From Mesorhizobium sp. B1-1-8 (GTDB lineage: Bacteria > Pseudomonadota > Alphaproteobacteria > Rhizobiales > Rhizobiaceae): a stretch of DNA of 64,000 nt. The stretch is from assembly GCF_006442795.2 (NCBI RefSeq), contig NZ_CP083956.1, forward strand, positions 4,441,501 through 4,505,500, written 5' to 3'. Below are positions 51,649-60,156 of the stretch, one piece after another. The notes under the pieces were generated by a model, which did not search any database, was not told the origin of the DNA, and saw nothing but the letters and a program-made list of their open reading frames with translations. Position numbers and translations under genes: made by a program. Position 1 is the first letter of the stretch. Every line of letters begins with the position of its first letter.

Positions 51649-53169
51649 CTAGCTCAACCCCCGCATCGCTGGGCCATTGAGGACAGCTCCGTCCGGCGAG
51701 AATTGCGAGCCGTGGCAGGGGCAATCCCAGCATTGCTCGGTCGAATTCCAGTGCACGATGCAGCCGAGATGCGTGCAACTGGCCGAATGCCGGTGCAGTT
51801 TGCCGTCGCGGTCGCGGCACACGGCGAACCTGCTCAAGCCGTCCTGAAGGATGCCGCCTTCGCCGGGCTTGAGGTCACTGGGCGACTTGACCTCACCGGG
51901 GAGCAAGTAGCCGGCAAGGTTCTTCACCGTTGTAAGGTTCTCATTGACGTAGTGCGCGAGCGCGGCGGGTGGCGTCCGGTCGGGGGCATAGACGGCTTCC
52001 CAGGGGTTCGATCCGTCCACAATCAGATCCCGGATCAGCAGTCCGGCCAATGCACCATGCGTCATGCCCTGGCCGGAATCGCCGGTGGCCATGAAGATGT
52101 TGCCGTTGCCGGGGCTTCGGCCGATGAAGCCGCAATAATCGATGGTTTCGAGGATCTGACCGGACCACCGCGCGCTTTCTCCGCCAAGATCGGGCACCAA
52201 TGCCCTGATCCATGCTTCGAGCGCGGCAAAACGTGCGTCGCCGTCATCCGCTTCGCCCGATTTGTGATCGCGGCCGCCGGCAATGAGACAATCCGTCTTG
52301 CCGCCGCCGGGATTGAGCCGGACATAATAATAGGGATCGTCCATGTCCCAGTAGAGCGCATCCGGGAGGGTTCCCCTGACGATGTCGAAAGCCATCGCAT
52401 AGGTGCGGTAGGGCGCCATCTTGCTATGGATCTTGAGCCATGTGTTGATCGGGGAATTGGTGGCAAACACCGCGTTCGAAGCCGTGACGGCGGAGCCGCC
52501 GTCGCATTTCAGGCGAATCTGCGCGCCCTCCTCGATCTCGACGACGGCGCTGTCGGCGAATGCCTTGCCGCCTCGCTTCTCGAAATCGGCCAACAGCGCG
52601 CGCAAATACTTCAGCGGGTGGAAGGTGGCCTGGTCGGGATAGCGCAGGACGGGCGCTGATTCATGGCCCTTGAGGGGCACGCCCTTGCCATGCTCGGCCT
52701 CGGCGCCGATCTTTGCCGCTGCCGCATATTCCTTGTTGCATTCTTTGGCGGCCTGCTTCTCGTCCATCCATGCGGCCGGGAAAAGGAAGCCGTTCAGCCG
52801 CCGGAAATCGCAGTCGATCTCCAGCCTGGCAGCGTGCCATTCGATGCGGTTGACGGCAGCTTGCTGGCTCTCCTGAAATCCGCGCGCCAGAGCCTCGCCG
52901 CGCATGTCGATCAGCGCGCTCAAGCCATCGTCGCAGATCGGCGCCAGATGGGCGGTCGTGCGCGATGTCATGCCCCCGAGCAACGGGCCGCGATCCACGA
53001 GCACCACCTTGCGTCCTGCCAGCGCCAGTTCATAGGCAATCGAAACCCCGGCGATGCCGGCTCCAACGACCGCCACGTCGCAATGCTCGTCCTGCTCGAG
53101 GCGGGGAGCGCTGGGCAGGCTGGCGTCGAGCGTCCAAACCGATCTGGTCGCCTCGCTGCTGACGTTCAT
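51649..53169 (-). CDS. FAD-dependent oxidoreductase with C-terminal Rieske domain
   Basis: 506 residues. N-terminal DAO-type FAD domain (DVAVVGAGIAGVSIAYEL) and FMATGDSGQGMTHGALAGLL near 370-390. A C-terminal Rieske [2Fe-2S] domain follows: CTHLGC (Cys465, His467) and CPCHG (Cys483, His486), with Cys470 and Cys485 placed for the usual disulfide. Fusions of this type are called FAD-dependent oxidoreductases of unknown substrate. ATG 53167-53169 with AGGGGG upstream. It lies beside a ferritin-like gene on the same strand. Confidence 0.9.
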   Translation of the reverse strand: MNVSSEATRSVWTLDASLPSAPRLEQDEHCDVAVVGAGIAGVSIAYELALAGRKVVLVDRGPLLGGMTSRTTAHLAPICDDGLSALIDMRGEALARGFQESQQAAVNRIEWHAARLEIDCDFRRLNGFLFPAAWMDEKQAAKECNKEYAAAAKIGAEAEHGKGVPLKGHESAPVLRYPDQATFHPLKYLRALLADFEKRGGKAFADSAVVEIEEGAQIRLKCDGGSAVTASNAVFATNSPINTWLKIHSKMAPYRTYAMAFDIVRGTLPDALYWDMDDPYYYVRLNPGGGKTDCLIAGGRDHKSGEADDGDARFAALEAWIRALVPDLGGESARWSGQILETIDYCGFIGRSPGNGNIFMATGDSGQGMTHGALAGLLIRDLIVDGSNPWEAVYAPDRTPPAALAHYVNENLTTVKNLAGYLLPGEVKSPSDLKPGEGGILQDGLSRFAVCRDRDGKLHRHSASCTHLGCIVHWNSTEQCWDCPCHGSQFSPDGAVLNGPAMRGLS

Positions 53170-53260
53170 CGCTTGCCCCCTTGAGACGATATGCGATGGT
53201 CGGCGACCAATGCTGCACAGCGCGGGTTGTAGGTCATCGTGACCGGTTCCATCCTCGCGG

Positions 53261-54133
53261 CTAGGTGCTCTTGATCGTACCGTTCATCCCGTTCGGATAA
53301 AAGCCGCCCTTGCTCACACCCGATTGATCGGTCAGATATACGATGCGCAATACCTCCTGCGGCGTCCTTGTGAAGGCGATCGCATCCGGCGTCGAAGGAA
53401 CGAAGTTGGCCTTGCCGTCGACGTCAATGCCCTGATCTTTGTCATCGGGCCCGTCGATCTTGTCGCGTGCGTCGGAAATCGCATTGGCCGCTTTCCAGGC
53501 CTTCTCGCCCATGCGATAGAGCGACGATCGCGCCATCCCCATGTGGTAGGCCTCGACCGCGAGAATTCCAGCCGCGGCAGCCAGGAATTCCTTGTTCTTC
53601 AGGACGGTTGCCGCACCGGCGTAGGCGGTGACGCCGACATCCTCGAACAGCATGCCGCCAAGTACGAAGTTCATCTGGTTGCCGAAGGGGTCGAAGTCGG
53701 CACCGAGCCCGGCCGCCTTGGCGACCGCGGCAAAGCCGGCATCAAAATCGATCGCCGGCCGGTCCACCGCATTCGACGCCAGTGTCTTGCGGTAGAACCT
53801 GACATGGGCAAGTTCATTTTCCGCGACTTCCTGCAAAAATTCACCCAGCGCTGGCGTTTCGAAGGAAACCTTTTTGCCGCCGACGACGTCGCCGGGCTTC
53901 GAACCGGCATCTGAATCGTCGATGCCTTTTCCTGTGGTGCCCCGGAGGTAGTATTCGGCCTCCATATATTCCAGGTTCAGCGCGAAGCGGAAAATGTCTT
54001 CATCCTTTATGTCATCCTGTGCGAAAGCAGGCGAAACGGGGGCAACGCCGGCCGCTGAAGCGAGCGTCGCTCCGAGACCAATTTGCAATGCGCCGCGGCG
54101 AGAAACATGAAGTGAAGGCGTGACACGGATCAT
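53261..54133 (-). CDS. Ferritin-like domain protein with Tat signal (desiccation-related type)
   Basis: 290 residues from ATG 54131-54133 with GGGAGG upstream. A twin-arginine signal (HVSRRGALQIGLGATLASAA) directs folded export. The mature part resembles the PCC13-62/ferritin_2 group: FRFALNLEYMEAEYYLRGT, EVAENELAHVRFYRK, AVEAYHMGMARSSLYRMG carry the helical Glu/His residues. Similar proteins are linked to drying and oxidative stress in bacteria and plants. Ninety bases from the Rieske oxidoreductase, which it precedes. Confidence 0.85.
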   Translation of the reverse strand: MIRVTPSLHVSRRGALQIGLGATLASAAGVAPVSPAFAQDDIKDEDIFRFALNLEYMEAEYYLRGTTGKGIDDSDAGSKPGDVVGGKKVSFETPALGEFLQEVAENELAHVRFYRKTLASNAVDRPAIDFDAGFAAVAKAAGLGADFDPFGNQMNFVLGGMLFEDVGVTAYAGAATVLKNKEFLAAAAGILAVEAYHMGMARSSLYRMGEKAWKAANAISDARDKIDGPDDKDQGIDVDGKANFVPSTPDAIAFTRTPQEVLRIVYLTDQSGVSKGGFYPNGMNGTIKST

Positions 54134-54577
54134 AGCTTCCTCCCGATGCCCGCCATGAACCGGTGTGGCCTCAAACAAGCGGGCCATCCCGCCAAACTCC
54201 GCTAAACGCAGAATGTTCCTGAACTGCAGGTACGGTTATGGATCCGGGGAGTTCATCGGTGTGCCGGCGTGACTCCCGGGCTGCGGTTCCTCTATAGGAC
54301 GCGCTTCTTCTCCGCCGCCGTATCCGCTAATGCCCTCCCCTCCTCCCTCCGCGCCGCTCTTCCCACCATCTGGGACGCCGTCGGGAGATGCCCTCATCCT
54401 GATCTCCGTGTCGGTCACCTCGATGTCAGGTGGCGACCACGAGGGAGCGATGCTCAAAGGGCGGTGCAGCCCGCCGAAGTCCAAGGGCGTGTGAAGTTCC
54501 TAATATACGAAGCGATGCGCGCCGAGCACCCTCCAGCCCGGCTAACTTTCCATTCTCTCCAAGGCAAGGAAACGGGC
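54134..54577. other. Intergenic region
   Basis: 444 bases between divergent genes. No gene, repeat or known motif recognised; frames running through it are Arg/Pro-rich and not convincing. Confidence 0.45.
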
Positions 54578-54997
54578 ATGGGCTTCAATCAGAAAGGCAG
54601 CAAGCGGGCAGCCAGGGCAAGCGCAACAATCGGCGCGCTGCTGCTTGGAGGATGCATGACAGGCCCGCTAAGCGGCCCGACGAGCGCCGGAAACGAATGG
54701 CTTACAAAGGTGAACGCCCCCGAGATCGTCAACGCGATGGGAGTAAAAGGCATGATGCCGGCGACCATCGACTGCCGATTCGACAACGCCACGCCGGGCA
54801 ATGTGGCCTACGGCGTCAAATTCACCTGGAAGCGGGCGCCAAGAAAAGCCCGCTGGCACTGGGAGATCGGCGACCCGGACTCGCCTGCGAGCAAGGAAGT
54901 CAAAGCCAGCAGAGCCGGTCTTCACCGGGTGTTTGCGAAGAACGTGCAGGAGCCGGTTAGCGGGCAGAAGGTTGGATGCTCGATCTGGACGAATTGA
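54578..54997 (+). CDS. Lipoprotein of unknown function
   Basis: 139 residues from ATG 54578 with AAGGAAA upstream. A basic head and hydrophobic core end in LLLGGC, a lipobox. The rest has two cysteines (TIDCRFD, KVGCSIW), which may pair. Sequence is beta-rich with ARWHWEIGDPDSPASKEVKA. No family recognised. Confidence 0.7.
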   Translation: MGFNQKGSKRAARASATIGALLLGGCMTGPLSGPTSAGNEWLTKVNAPEIVNAMGVKGMMPATIDCRFDNATPGNVAYGVKFTWKRAPRKARWHWEIGDPDSPASKEVKASRAGLHRVFAKNVQEPVSGQKVGCSIWTN

Positions 54998-55063
54998 TGT
55001 GATGGCGGGTGGCCACTGCCTTGCCAGCGCGCCTGAGGGCATCGTCGCAGCCTTAGCGTCTGC

Positions 55064-55213
55064 TCAATGCCGCTTGAAATACTGCACCTCTTTCTCATGC
55101 TTCTCCGCCGCCTCTCGCGTATCGAACGTCCCAAGGTTGCGGCGCTTGCCGGTCTTTTCGTCGACCTTGCGTGAATAGAGGCGGTATTTTCCGTCCTTGA
55201 GTTTCCTGATCAT
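55064..55213 (-). CDS. Small basic protein (49 residues)
   Basis: ATG 55211-55213 with GGGAGAG upstream, stop TGA at 55064-55066. Begins MIRKLKDGKYRLYSRKVD and continues with RRNLGTFDTREAAEKHEKEV. The sequence resembles the small DNA-binding AP2-like or integrase arm-type fold that starts KDGKYRLYSRK and has NLGTFDT-AA. Probably a real gene because of the strong Shine-Dalgarno and the coherent sequence. Function unknown. Confidence 0.8.
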   Translation of the reverse strand: MIRKLKDGKYRLYSRKVDEKTGKRRNLGTFDTREAAEKHEKEVQYFKRH

Positions 55214-55350
55214 CGGTCTCTCCCTAAGCGCTCGCGAACTGATTCAGCCGCGGCGCTCAAGCTGTTGTTCGCATGTCGTTTCCCAAATGCGCGGCGCTTG
55301 TGGGCGACATGCGTTGGCGAAAACGAGCCCGGGTTTCACCGGGCCGCTGT

Positions 55351-55635
55351 TCAGTCGCGGTGCTCGGGCATGGCTTTCAGTTGGTCCTTGGTCCAGCTGG
55401 TGACGGCGTGGACGTCGCCGTCCTCGTCGCGCATGAAATCGAGCTGGCTCGCGGCGACGGCCACCGGCTTGGCGCCGAGGCCGAGGAAGCCGCCGACATC
55501 GATGACGACTTGGCTGCCATGCAGGTGATCGACCGAACCGATCTTCTCGTCCCGAGGCCCATAGATCGTGGCGCCTTCGAGGATGTCGGGGGTCAGCTCA
55601 GCATTGGTCAGCCGGACGTGGTTGGTGTGATCCAT
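55351..55635 (-). CDS. PRC-barrel domain protein
   Basis: 94 residues from ATG 55633-55635 with GGAG ten bases upstream. LEGATIYGPRDEKIGSVDHL and QVVIDVGGFLGLGAKPVAV are the two halves of the PRC-barrel pattern. These small beta-barrels occur in stress-related soluble proteins. An in-frame upstream extension is not conserved. Confidence 0.85.
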   Translation of the reverse strand: MDHTNHVRLTNAELTPDILEGATIYGPRDEKIGSVDHLHGSQVVIDVGGFLGLGAKPVAVAASQLDFMRDEDGDVHAVTSWTKDQLKAMPEHRD

Positions 55636-55790
55636 AAGTTTGGTCTCCTTCGGCTTACGAAGGATGAACCGGCAACGCGGCCAAGAGTTCCGACAAGACA
55701 GGACGGACAAAGCAGTGCGGATTGTGTCACGATAGCAGCGCACCGCCGGCCTGCCGGGCAGGCCGGGAGAACGCCAGATCTGCTTGTTTG

Positions 55791-55835
55791 ACGCAATTCC
55801 GGACGGAACTGTTTCACACTTTTCCTGGAATTGCC
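55791..55835. repeat. Dispersed repeat family B, copy 1
   Basis: GCAATTCC (55793-55800) ... TTTCACACTTTTCCT ... GGAATTGC (55827-55834). Full inverted repeat. A second copy is at 56118-56167 and a half copy at 3061-3083. Confidence 0.85.
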
Positions 55836-55848
55836 TATGACTTTGACG

Positions 55849-56052
55849 CTAGCGGCGCGAATGCGATGTCGCCAATGTCTCTTCCGGGTTCGCTGCAGCC
55901 GAGCGCTGGTCGTGGGGCCGGGACGGCCTCCTGGCCGGCTTGGGCGCGGCTTTGGCGGCCGGCAGCTTGCCAGGCTCGCCCTTGGCGGCCTGCATCTTGG
56001 CGATCAGGTAATCGGCGCGATTGGTCCGGTAGTCTTCTTTTTGCGTTGGCAT
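55849..56052 (-). CDS. Small basic, Ala/Pro-rich protein
   Basis: 67 residues from ATG 56050-56052 with a perfect GGGAGG seven bases upstream. DYRTNRADYLIAKMQAAKGE is helical; the tail is Ala/Pro/Lys-rich. Flanked on both sides by family B repeats. No family recognised. Confidence 0.6.
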   Translation of the reverse strand: MPTQKEDYRTNRADYLIAKMQAAKGEPGKLPAAKAAPKPARRPSRPHDQRSAAANPEETLATSHSRR

Positions 56053-56117
56053 CTCGACCTCCCAGAGCAGTTCATCGTTTCAACGAAAACGCACACCCGC
56101 TCAATTGTCTTTGGCTG

Positions 56118-56167
56118 GACGCAATTCCGGAGGGGAAACAATTCATACTTTTCCAGGAATTGCGTTA
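56118..56167. repeat. Dispersed repeat family B, copy 2
   Basis: GCAATTCC (56121-56128) ... AATTCATACTTTTCCA ... GGAATTGC (56156-56163), then GTTAAC. Together with copy 1 it brackets the small gene at 55849-56052. Confidence 0.85.
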
Positions 56168-56332
56168 ACCGGGATAAACGCGGCTCGCGCCAATTCGTTC
56201 CGGGCCTCGGCCTGGTGCCTGTGCCGGTTGTTTGGCGTCGCAGCAGATTATTGTGGTAAGATTGCCGCTGCGCGGCGTCCGGAGCAACGCAACGATTTTC
56301 CCGCCGCAAATTCCGCAAAGGCAGGAGGGTTC

Positions 56333-56863
56333 ATGAGCGTAAGGGGACGATATTTCCGCAGCCTGGTGGCTGCCGTCTTTGCCGGGGTCTTCTGGGTGGA
56401 TGCCGCCCTGGCGCAGTCGGGCGAGGCAGGCTGCAGGTTCGAGCCGGTCGAAGGCCGACAGATCCTGAGATGCCAGCAAGGCCTTACCATCATCGTCGAA
56501 GGCGGCGCCAGCTTCACGCTGGAGGACCGCGACCGCAACGGCAATGCGGACGCGGTGAGATTGCGGCGCAAGGCGCTGCTGATCGAGGCGCCCGCTGGCG
56601 GGGTCCAAGGCGGCTTCGTGGTCGTCACGCCGCAGGCGATCGCCGCGGTGCGGGGGACAAAATGGGCGATCGACGCCGGCCAGGGCAAAACGTCGGTTTT
56701 CGTGATCAGAGGCCGCGTCGCCGTGCAAAGGCCGGTGTCGTCTGCCGGCGTCGTGCTTGCGCCGGGCGAAGGCGTCGACGTGGAAAGAGGAACAGGGGCA
56801 CTGACCGTCAAGCGCTGGCCGGCCAAGCGCGTTTCGGCACTGATGGCCCGTTTCGGCCAGTGA
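56333..56863 (+). CDS. FecR-domain periplasmic protein
   Basis: 176 residues from ATG 56333 (GGAGGG upstream), opening with a signal peptide cleaved near DAALA. FecR-type beta-structure: LTIIVEGGASFTLEDRD, FVVVTPQAIAAVRGTKWAID, TSVFVIRGRVAVQ, GVVLAPGEGVDVERG. Eight bases before the CHASE2-cyclase gene, an arrangement common in Alphaproteobacteria, so it likely passes a periplasmic signal to the cyclase. Confidence 0.85.
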   Translation: MSVRGRYFRSLVAAVFAGVFWVDAALAQSGEAGCRFEPVEGRQILRCQQGLTIIVEGGASFTLEDRDRNGNADAVRLRRKALLIEAPAGGVQGGFVVVTPQAIAAVRGTKWAIDAGQGKTSVFVIRGRVAVQRPVSSAGVVLAPGEGVDVERGTGALTVKRWPAKRVSALMARFGQ

Positions 56864-56870
56864 GCCGCAA

Positions 56871-58727
56871 TTGAGCCGGCGATCGCTACCGACGCTGATT
56901 GCGCTCGTTCTGGCGGGTCTCTGGGGCGCCGGCCTGGGCTTGGCGCATTGGCGCGGCAATCTGTCGTTTCTGGATCGCGTCGAAGCGACGATGACCGATC
57001 TTCGAACACTGGCTCGAGGAACGCAAACGCCGCCGGATTTGATCACCATCGTCGCTATAGACGACGAAACGGTGCAAGACGAGGGCAGCTATCCCCTCAG
57101 CCGCGCCACCCTTGCGCGGCTTGTCGACAAGATTGCGAGCTTTCGTCCGAAAGCCGTTGCGCTCGACGTGCTGCTGGTCGATCCCATGGCCAAGGACAGC
57201 GACGCCGCACTCGCACGTTCGCTCAGCAGAAGTGCAAGCGTCATCGCCGCCGCGGCCGTCTACCGCGGAGGCAGCCAATCGGTCGTTGCCGAAGGCGAAG
57301 GCCCCCTGACCCGCGTGCCGGACGCCGAGCGGTTCCTGTGGCCGCTCAAACCGTTCTCGGATGCCGCCGCCGTCGGCGTCGTCAATGTGATCACCGACCG
57401 CACTGGAACGCCTCGGTTCGTGCCGTTGCTGTTTCGCTCCGCAGACCGGCTGGAAGCGGCTTTCTCGCTGCGCGTTGCCGCCACGGCAGCGAGGCAGGAT
57501 CCGGAATTTGCGCCCGATCGCCTGTCACTGGGCGGTCGCTCGATCCGGACCGACATCGGCAGCATCCTGCCCCTGACATTTTATGGCCCGCGCGGCACCA
57601 TCCGCACGATCAGCGCCGCGACGGTACTGCGCGGCCAGCTCGATCCGGGCATCATCCGGGACCGGATTGTCGTTGTCGGGGCGACCGCGACCGGCACCGG
57701 CGACGTCTTCCCGACACCGTTCGATCCCGTGCTGCCGGGCGTGGAAGTCATGTCGACGGCGATCGCCCACCTGACAGCCGGCGACGCAATCGTGCGGGAT
57801 CGGCACGTTCGCCTCGCGGATGCCTGCCTTGCCGTGGTGCTGCCGATGATCCTCGTCGGCTTGCTGGCATGGCGGCGAAACGCCATCGGCCTCGCCGCGA
57901 TCGTCGGCGTGGTGCTGGTCTGGTCAGCGGTCAACATGACAGCTTTCTCGCATCATATCTGGCTGAGCGCCGCACTGCCGATGGCCGCCGCCGTTCCGCC
58001 GGCGCTTCTGTTCGGGGCCGCGCAGCTTTGGCTGGGCCGGAGCCGAGCCCAATATTTCGCCACGCAAAGCGAATTGCTTCAACGCGTTCAAGCCCCGGGC
58101 CTGGAGGCGTGGCTGGCCAAGCACAGCGATTTCCTGCTGGAACCTGTGCGGGCAGACGCCGCCGTCATCTTCATCGACCTGTCCCGCTTCACCGGGCTGA
58201 GCGAAACATTGGGACCCGACGCCACACGCGACATCTTGAACAGTTTTCATGTGCTGGTGGACGAAGAAGTGACAGGTTGCGGCGGTATCGTCACCAGTTT
58301 CATGGGTGACGGCGCCATGATCGTGTTCGGTCTGCCGGAGCCAGCGGTGGATGACGCCTTCAATGCCGCCCGCTGTTGCGTCGGACTGTCCAGCCGCACC
58401 AACGGCTGGCTCGCCTCGTTGCCTGCAGCGGCCGCATCCCGGCTCGGCTTCAAGATCGGAGCGCATTATGGGACGATCGTGGCATCGAGGCTCGGCGGCG
58501 AAGGCCGGCAGCACATCACGGCCATAGGCGACACGGTCAACGTCGCCAGCCGCTTGATGGCGATCGCAGCCGACCGCAATGTTGAAGTCGCGGTCAGCGA
58601 CAAGATGCTGCAAGTCGCCGGCCGCGACTGCGCGCTGTTCAAATCCGGTGCGCTGAAAGGGCCCGCGGAAACACATATCCGCGGGCGATCCGGCTCGCTG
58701 ACAATCTGGCTCTGGCGGAGCGAGTAG
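56871..58727 (+). CDS. CHASE2-domain class III adenylate/guanylate cyclase
   Basis: 618 residues from TTG 56871. Membrane helix at about 8-27, periplasmic CHASE2 sensor (PDLITIVAIDDETVQDEGSY to about 310), three helices (about 315-390) and a cyclase domain. Metal-binding aspartates are in VIFIDLSRFTG (near 433) and SFMGDGAMIVFG (near 478). AIGDTVNVASRL near 551 has the transition-state Asn and Arg. The purine-selecting Lys (usually K-F-x-GD) is Ser here, so substrate preference is unsure. Makes a cyclic nucleotide in response to an extracytoplasmic cue. Coupled to the FecR gene. Confidence 0.9.
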   Translation: MSRRSLPTLIALVLAGLWGAGLGLAHWRGNLSFLDRVEATMTDLRTLARGTQTPPDLITIVAIDDETVQDEGSYPLSRATLARLVDKIASFRPKAVALDVLLVDPMAKDSDAALARSLSRSASVIAAAAVYRGGSQSVVAEGEGPLTRVPDAERFLWPLKPFSDAAAVGVVNVITDRTGTPRFVPLLFRSADRLEAAFSLRVAATAARQDPEFAPDRLSLGGRSIRTDIGSILPLTFYGPRGTIRTISAATVLRGQLDPGIIRDRIVVVGATATGTGDVFPTPFDPVLPGVEVMSTAIAHLTAGDAIVRDRHVRLADACLAVVLPMILVGLLAWRRNAIGLAAIVGVVLVWSAVNMTAFSHHIWLSAALPMAAAVPPALLFGAAQLWLGRSRAQYFATQSELLQRVQAPGLEAWLAKHSDFLLEPVRADAAVIFIDLSRFTGLSETLGPDATRDILNSFHVLVDEEVTGCGGIVTSFMGDGAMIVFGLPEPAVDDAFNAARCCVGLSSRTNGWLASLPAAAASRLGFKIGAHYGTIVASRLGGEGRQHITAIGDTVNVASRLMAIAADRNVEVAVSDKMLQVAGRDCALFKSGALKGPAETHIRGRSGSLTIWLWRSE

Positions 58728-58751
58728 ATTTCCGGATGTTTCCGGCCTGGC

Positions 58752-58860
58752 TAAAGCATGTGTGCGTAAAAAAGGAATCACGCGACATGCTTTAGGTCTT
58801 TGGTTTTAAGCATGTCTTTGTCCCGAAACCGCTGCACACTTTCGGGAGACCCGCTCTAAA
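58752..58860. repeat. Tandem pair of dispersed palindromic repeats (family A copy 3 and a variant)
   Basis: First, TAAAGCATGT (58752-58761) pairs with ACATGCTTTA (58785-58794) around GCGT...ACGC. Second, 58804-58860 is family A: AAGCATGTCTTTGTCCCGAA through CCGCTGCACACTTTCGGGA to CTCTAAA, whose end supplies the stop of the gene at 58856. Confidence 0.85.
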
Positions 58861-59179
58861 TTCGCTGTCTCGCCTTGAGACTGCGCGCTGCCTGCTCGAT
58901 CGCGGCGCGGTCGTTGCCCAGCCTGTCGATCAGCTCCTGCGCCTCGTCGCCCGATATACCGGTGCGCATCGCGAGATCCTCGACCGTGAGCACGTCCGAA
59001 CCCGCGATCTCGCGGGTCTCAGGCATGGCATCGCCCGCCGTCAGCGGCAGCGCCGCCTCGCGGTCGATCTCCATCTCCGCCTGGTGCCAGTGCCGCTCGT
59101 GGTCGCCATCCCGGCCGCCTTCGCGCTGCCAGATCTCATATGCACGCTGCTCGATTTTGTCGTGCCGTTCGTCGCCCAT
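58856..59179 (-). CDS. DUF2934-domain protein
   Basis: 107 residues from ATG 59177-59179 with GGAGG upstream. IEQRAYEIWQREGGRDGDHE is the DUF2934 signature of rhizobial stress-associated small proteins. A second part (VLTVEDLAMRTGISGDEAQE) resembles DUF3606. Its stop lies in the family A repeat. Cytosolic; function unknown. Confidence 0.85.
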   Translation of the reverse strand: MGDERHDKIEQRAYEIWQREGGRDGDHERHWHQAEMEIDREAALPLTAGDAMPETREIAGSDVLTVEDLAMRTGISGDEAQELIDRLGNDRAAIEQAARSLKARQRI

Positions 59180-59339
59180 TTTGGAGTCCTCCGTTGGGGT
59201 ATCCCTTGAACGCCGCGCGCATCCGAACGATCCAAGAAATCCGCGAGATCGGTGGTGTGGCGATGGATTGGTTTATCACTCCGCCTTGGCAGGCCGATGA
59301 ATGCCAATAACGCAGGTAGCGGCCTGGGCAAGCTTGGGC

Positions 59340-59367
59340 TCCTCGCCCCGCCAAAGGCGGGCGAGGA
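59340..59367. terminator. Possible terminator hairpin
   Basis: CCTCGCCCCGCC (59341-59352), AAA, GGCGGGCGAGG (59356-59366): a strong, slightly bulged stem in the gap after the stop of the BA14K gene. No T-run follows on either strand, so termination is uncertain. Confidence 0.4.
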
Positions 59368-59385
59368 AGCTAATCGCGGAGGCCT

Positions 59386-60156
59386 CTACTCGCACTGGCG
59401 GCGGGGGCCGCCGTCATAGGGCTGGTAGGTGTTGTCTTCCTGCCGGTAGGAGCGGTAGCGGCTGAAGCAGGAGCCGACGTGGTCGGCGGAAAGCCGGGAG
59501 CCATCGGCCGAAGCCTGTTCCTCCGGCACGGCCAACGGCCCGCCATAAGTCGTCGCATAGCCGTCCACCGTGGTGGTGTAGCTTTCCGTTTCGGCCTGAT
59601 CGGCGGCCTGGCGCGCGCCGGTCGACGCGGTGCGGTCTGCACCAGCGTCGAAATAGGGCGAGATGCAGGGGCGTATTTCGCCGCTATAGGAGCGGTAGCT
59701 GTTTTCTTCCGGCCGGTAGCTGCGGTAGCGGCTCGCGCACCATTCGACATGGGCGGCGGGCAGTTCGGCCGAGGTCGCGTTTTCCGGCGCAGGCTGGGCC
59801 GCCGAGGCCGCACCGGCCTCGCCAGACTGGGAAGGCGCAGCCTGCGCTGCCTGCGGGGCGGCAGCTTGCGCCGTGGCGACGACGCCCTCGGCGGCGGTGT
59901 TCAAGCCGGCGTCCCCAGCAGCATTCGCGCCGGCAGAAGCAGCGGCCGACGCCTGCCGGGCCGGGATACGCTGGAGATTCTGTGTCGCCGGGTCCACCCG
60001 CTGAGCGTCCTTCGTCCAAAGTTCGGAAACGCCGATGGCAGGCGTTGCCTGGCGCACCGGCTTTGCGGCAAGCAGCCAGGTGGCAAAGGCCAGTCCGCAG
60101 GCAAAAACTGCAAGGGTCAGCACGAAGCCGCCGACAAGTCCCAACAACGCTTTCAC
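59386..60156 (-). CDS. BA14K-family protein with two BA14K-like units
   Basis: 256 residues from GTG 60154-60156 with AAGGAG upstream; longer frames add an implausible leader. A membrane helix (about 4-27, GLVGGFVLTLAVFACGLAFA) and an Ala/Gln-rich linker (about 55-125) are followed by two units: VEWCASRYRSYRPEENSYRS near 130 and GSCFSRYRSYRQEDNTYQP near 230, each with a Cys and a later Cys. BA14K proteins of Brucella and rhizobia have one such unit; two in one chain is unusual. Anchored, with the units outside the inner membrane. Confidence 0.85.
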   Translation of the reverse strand: MKALLGLVGGFVLTLAVFACGLAFATWLLAAKPVRQATPAIGVSELWTKDAQRVDPATQNLQRIPARQASAAASAGANAAGDAGLNTAAEGVVATAQAAAPQAAQAAPSQSGEAGAASAAQPAPENATSAELPAAHVEWCASRYRSYRPEENSYRSYSGEIRPCISPYFDAGADRTASTGARQAADQAETESYTTTVDGYATTYGGPLAVPEEQASADGSRLSADHVGSCFSRYRSYRQEDNTYQPYDGGPRRQCE

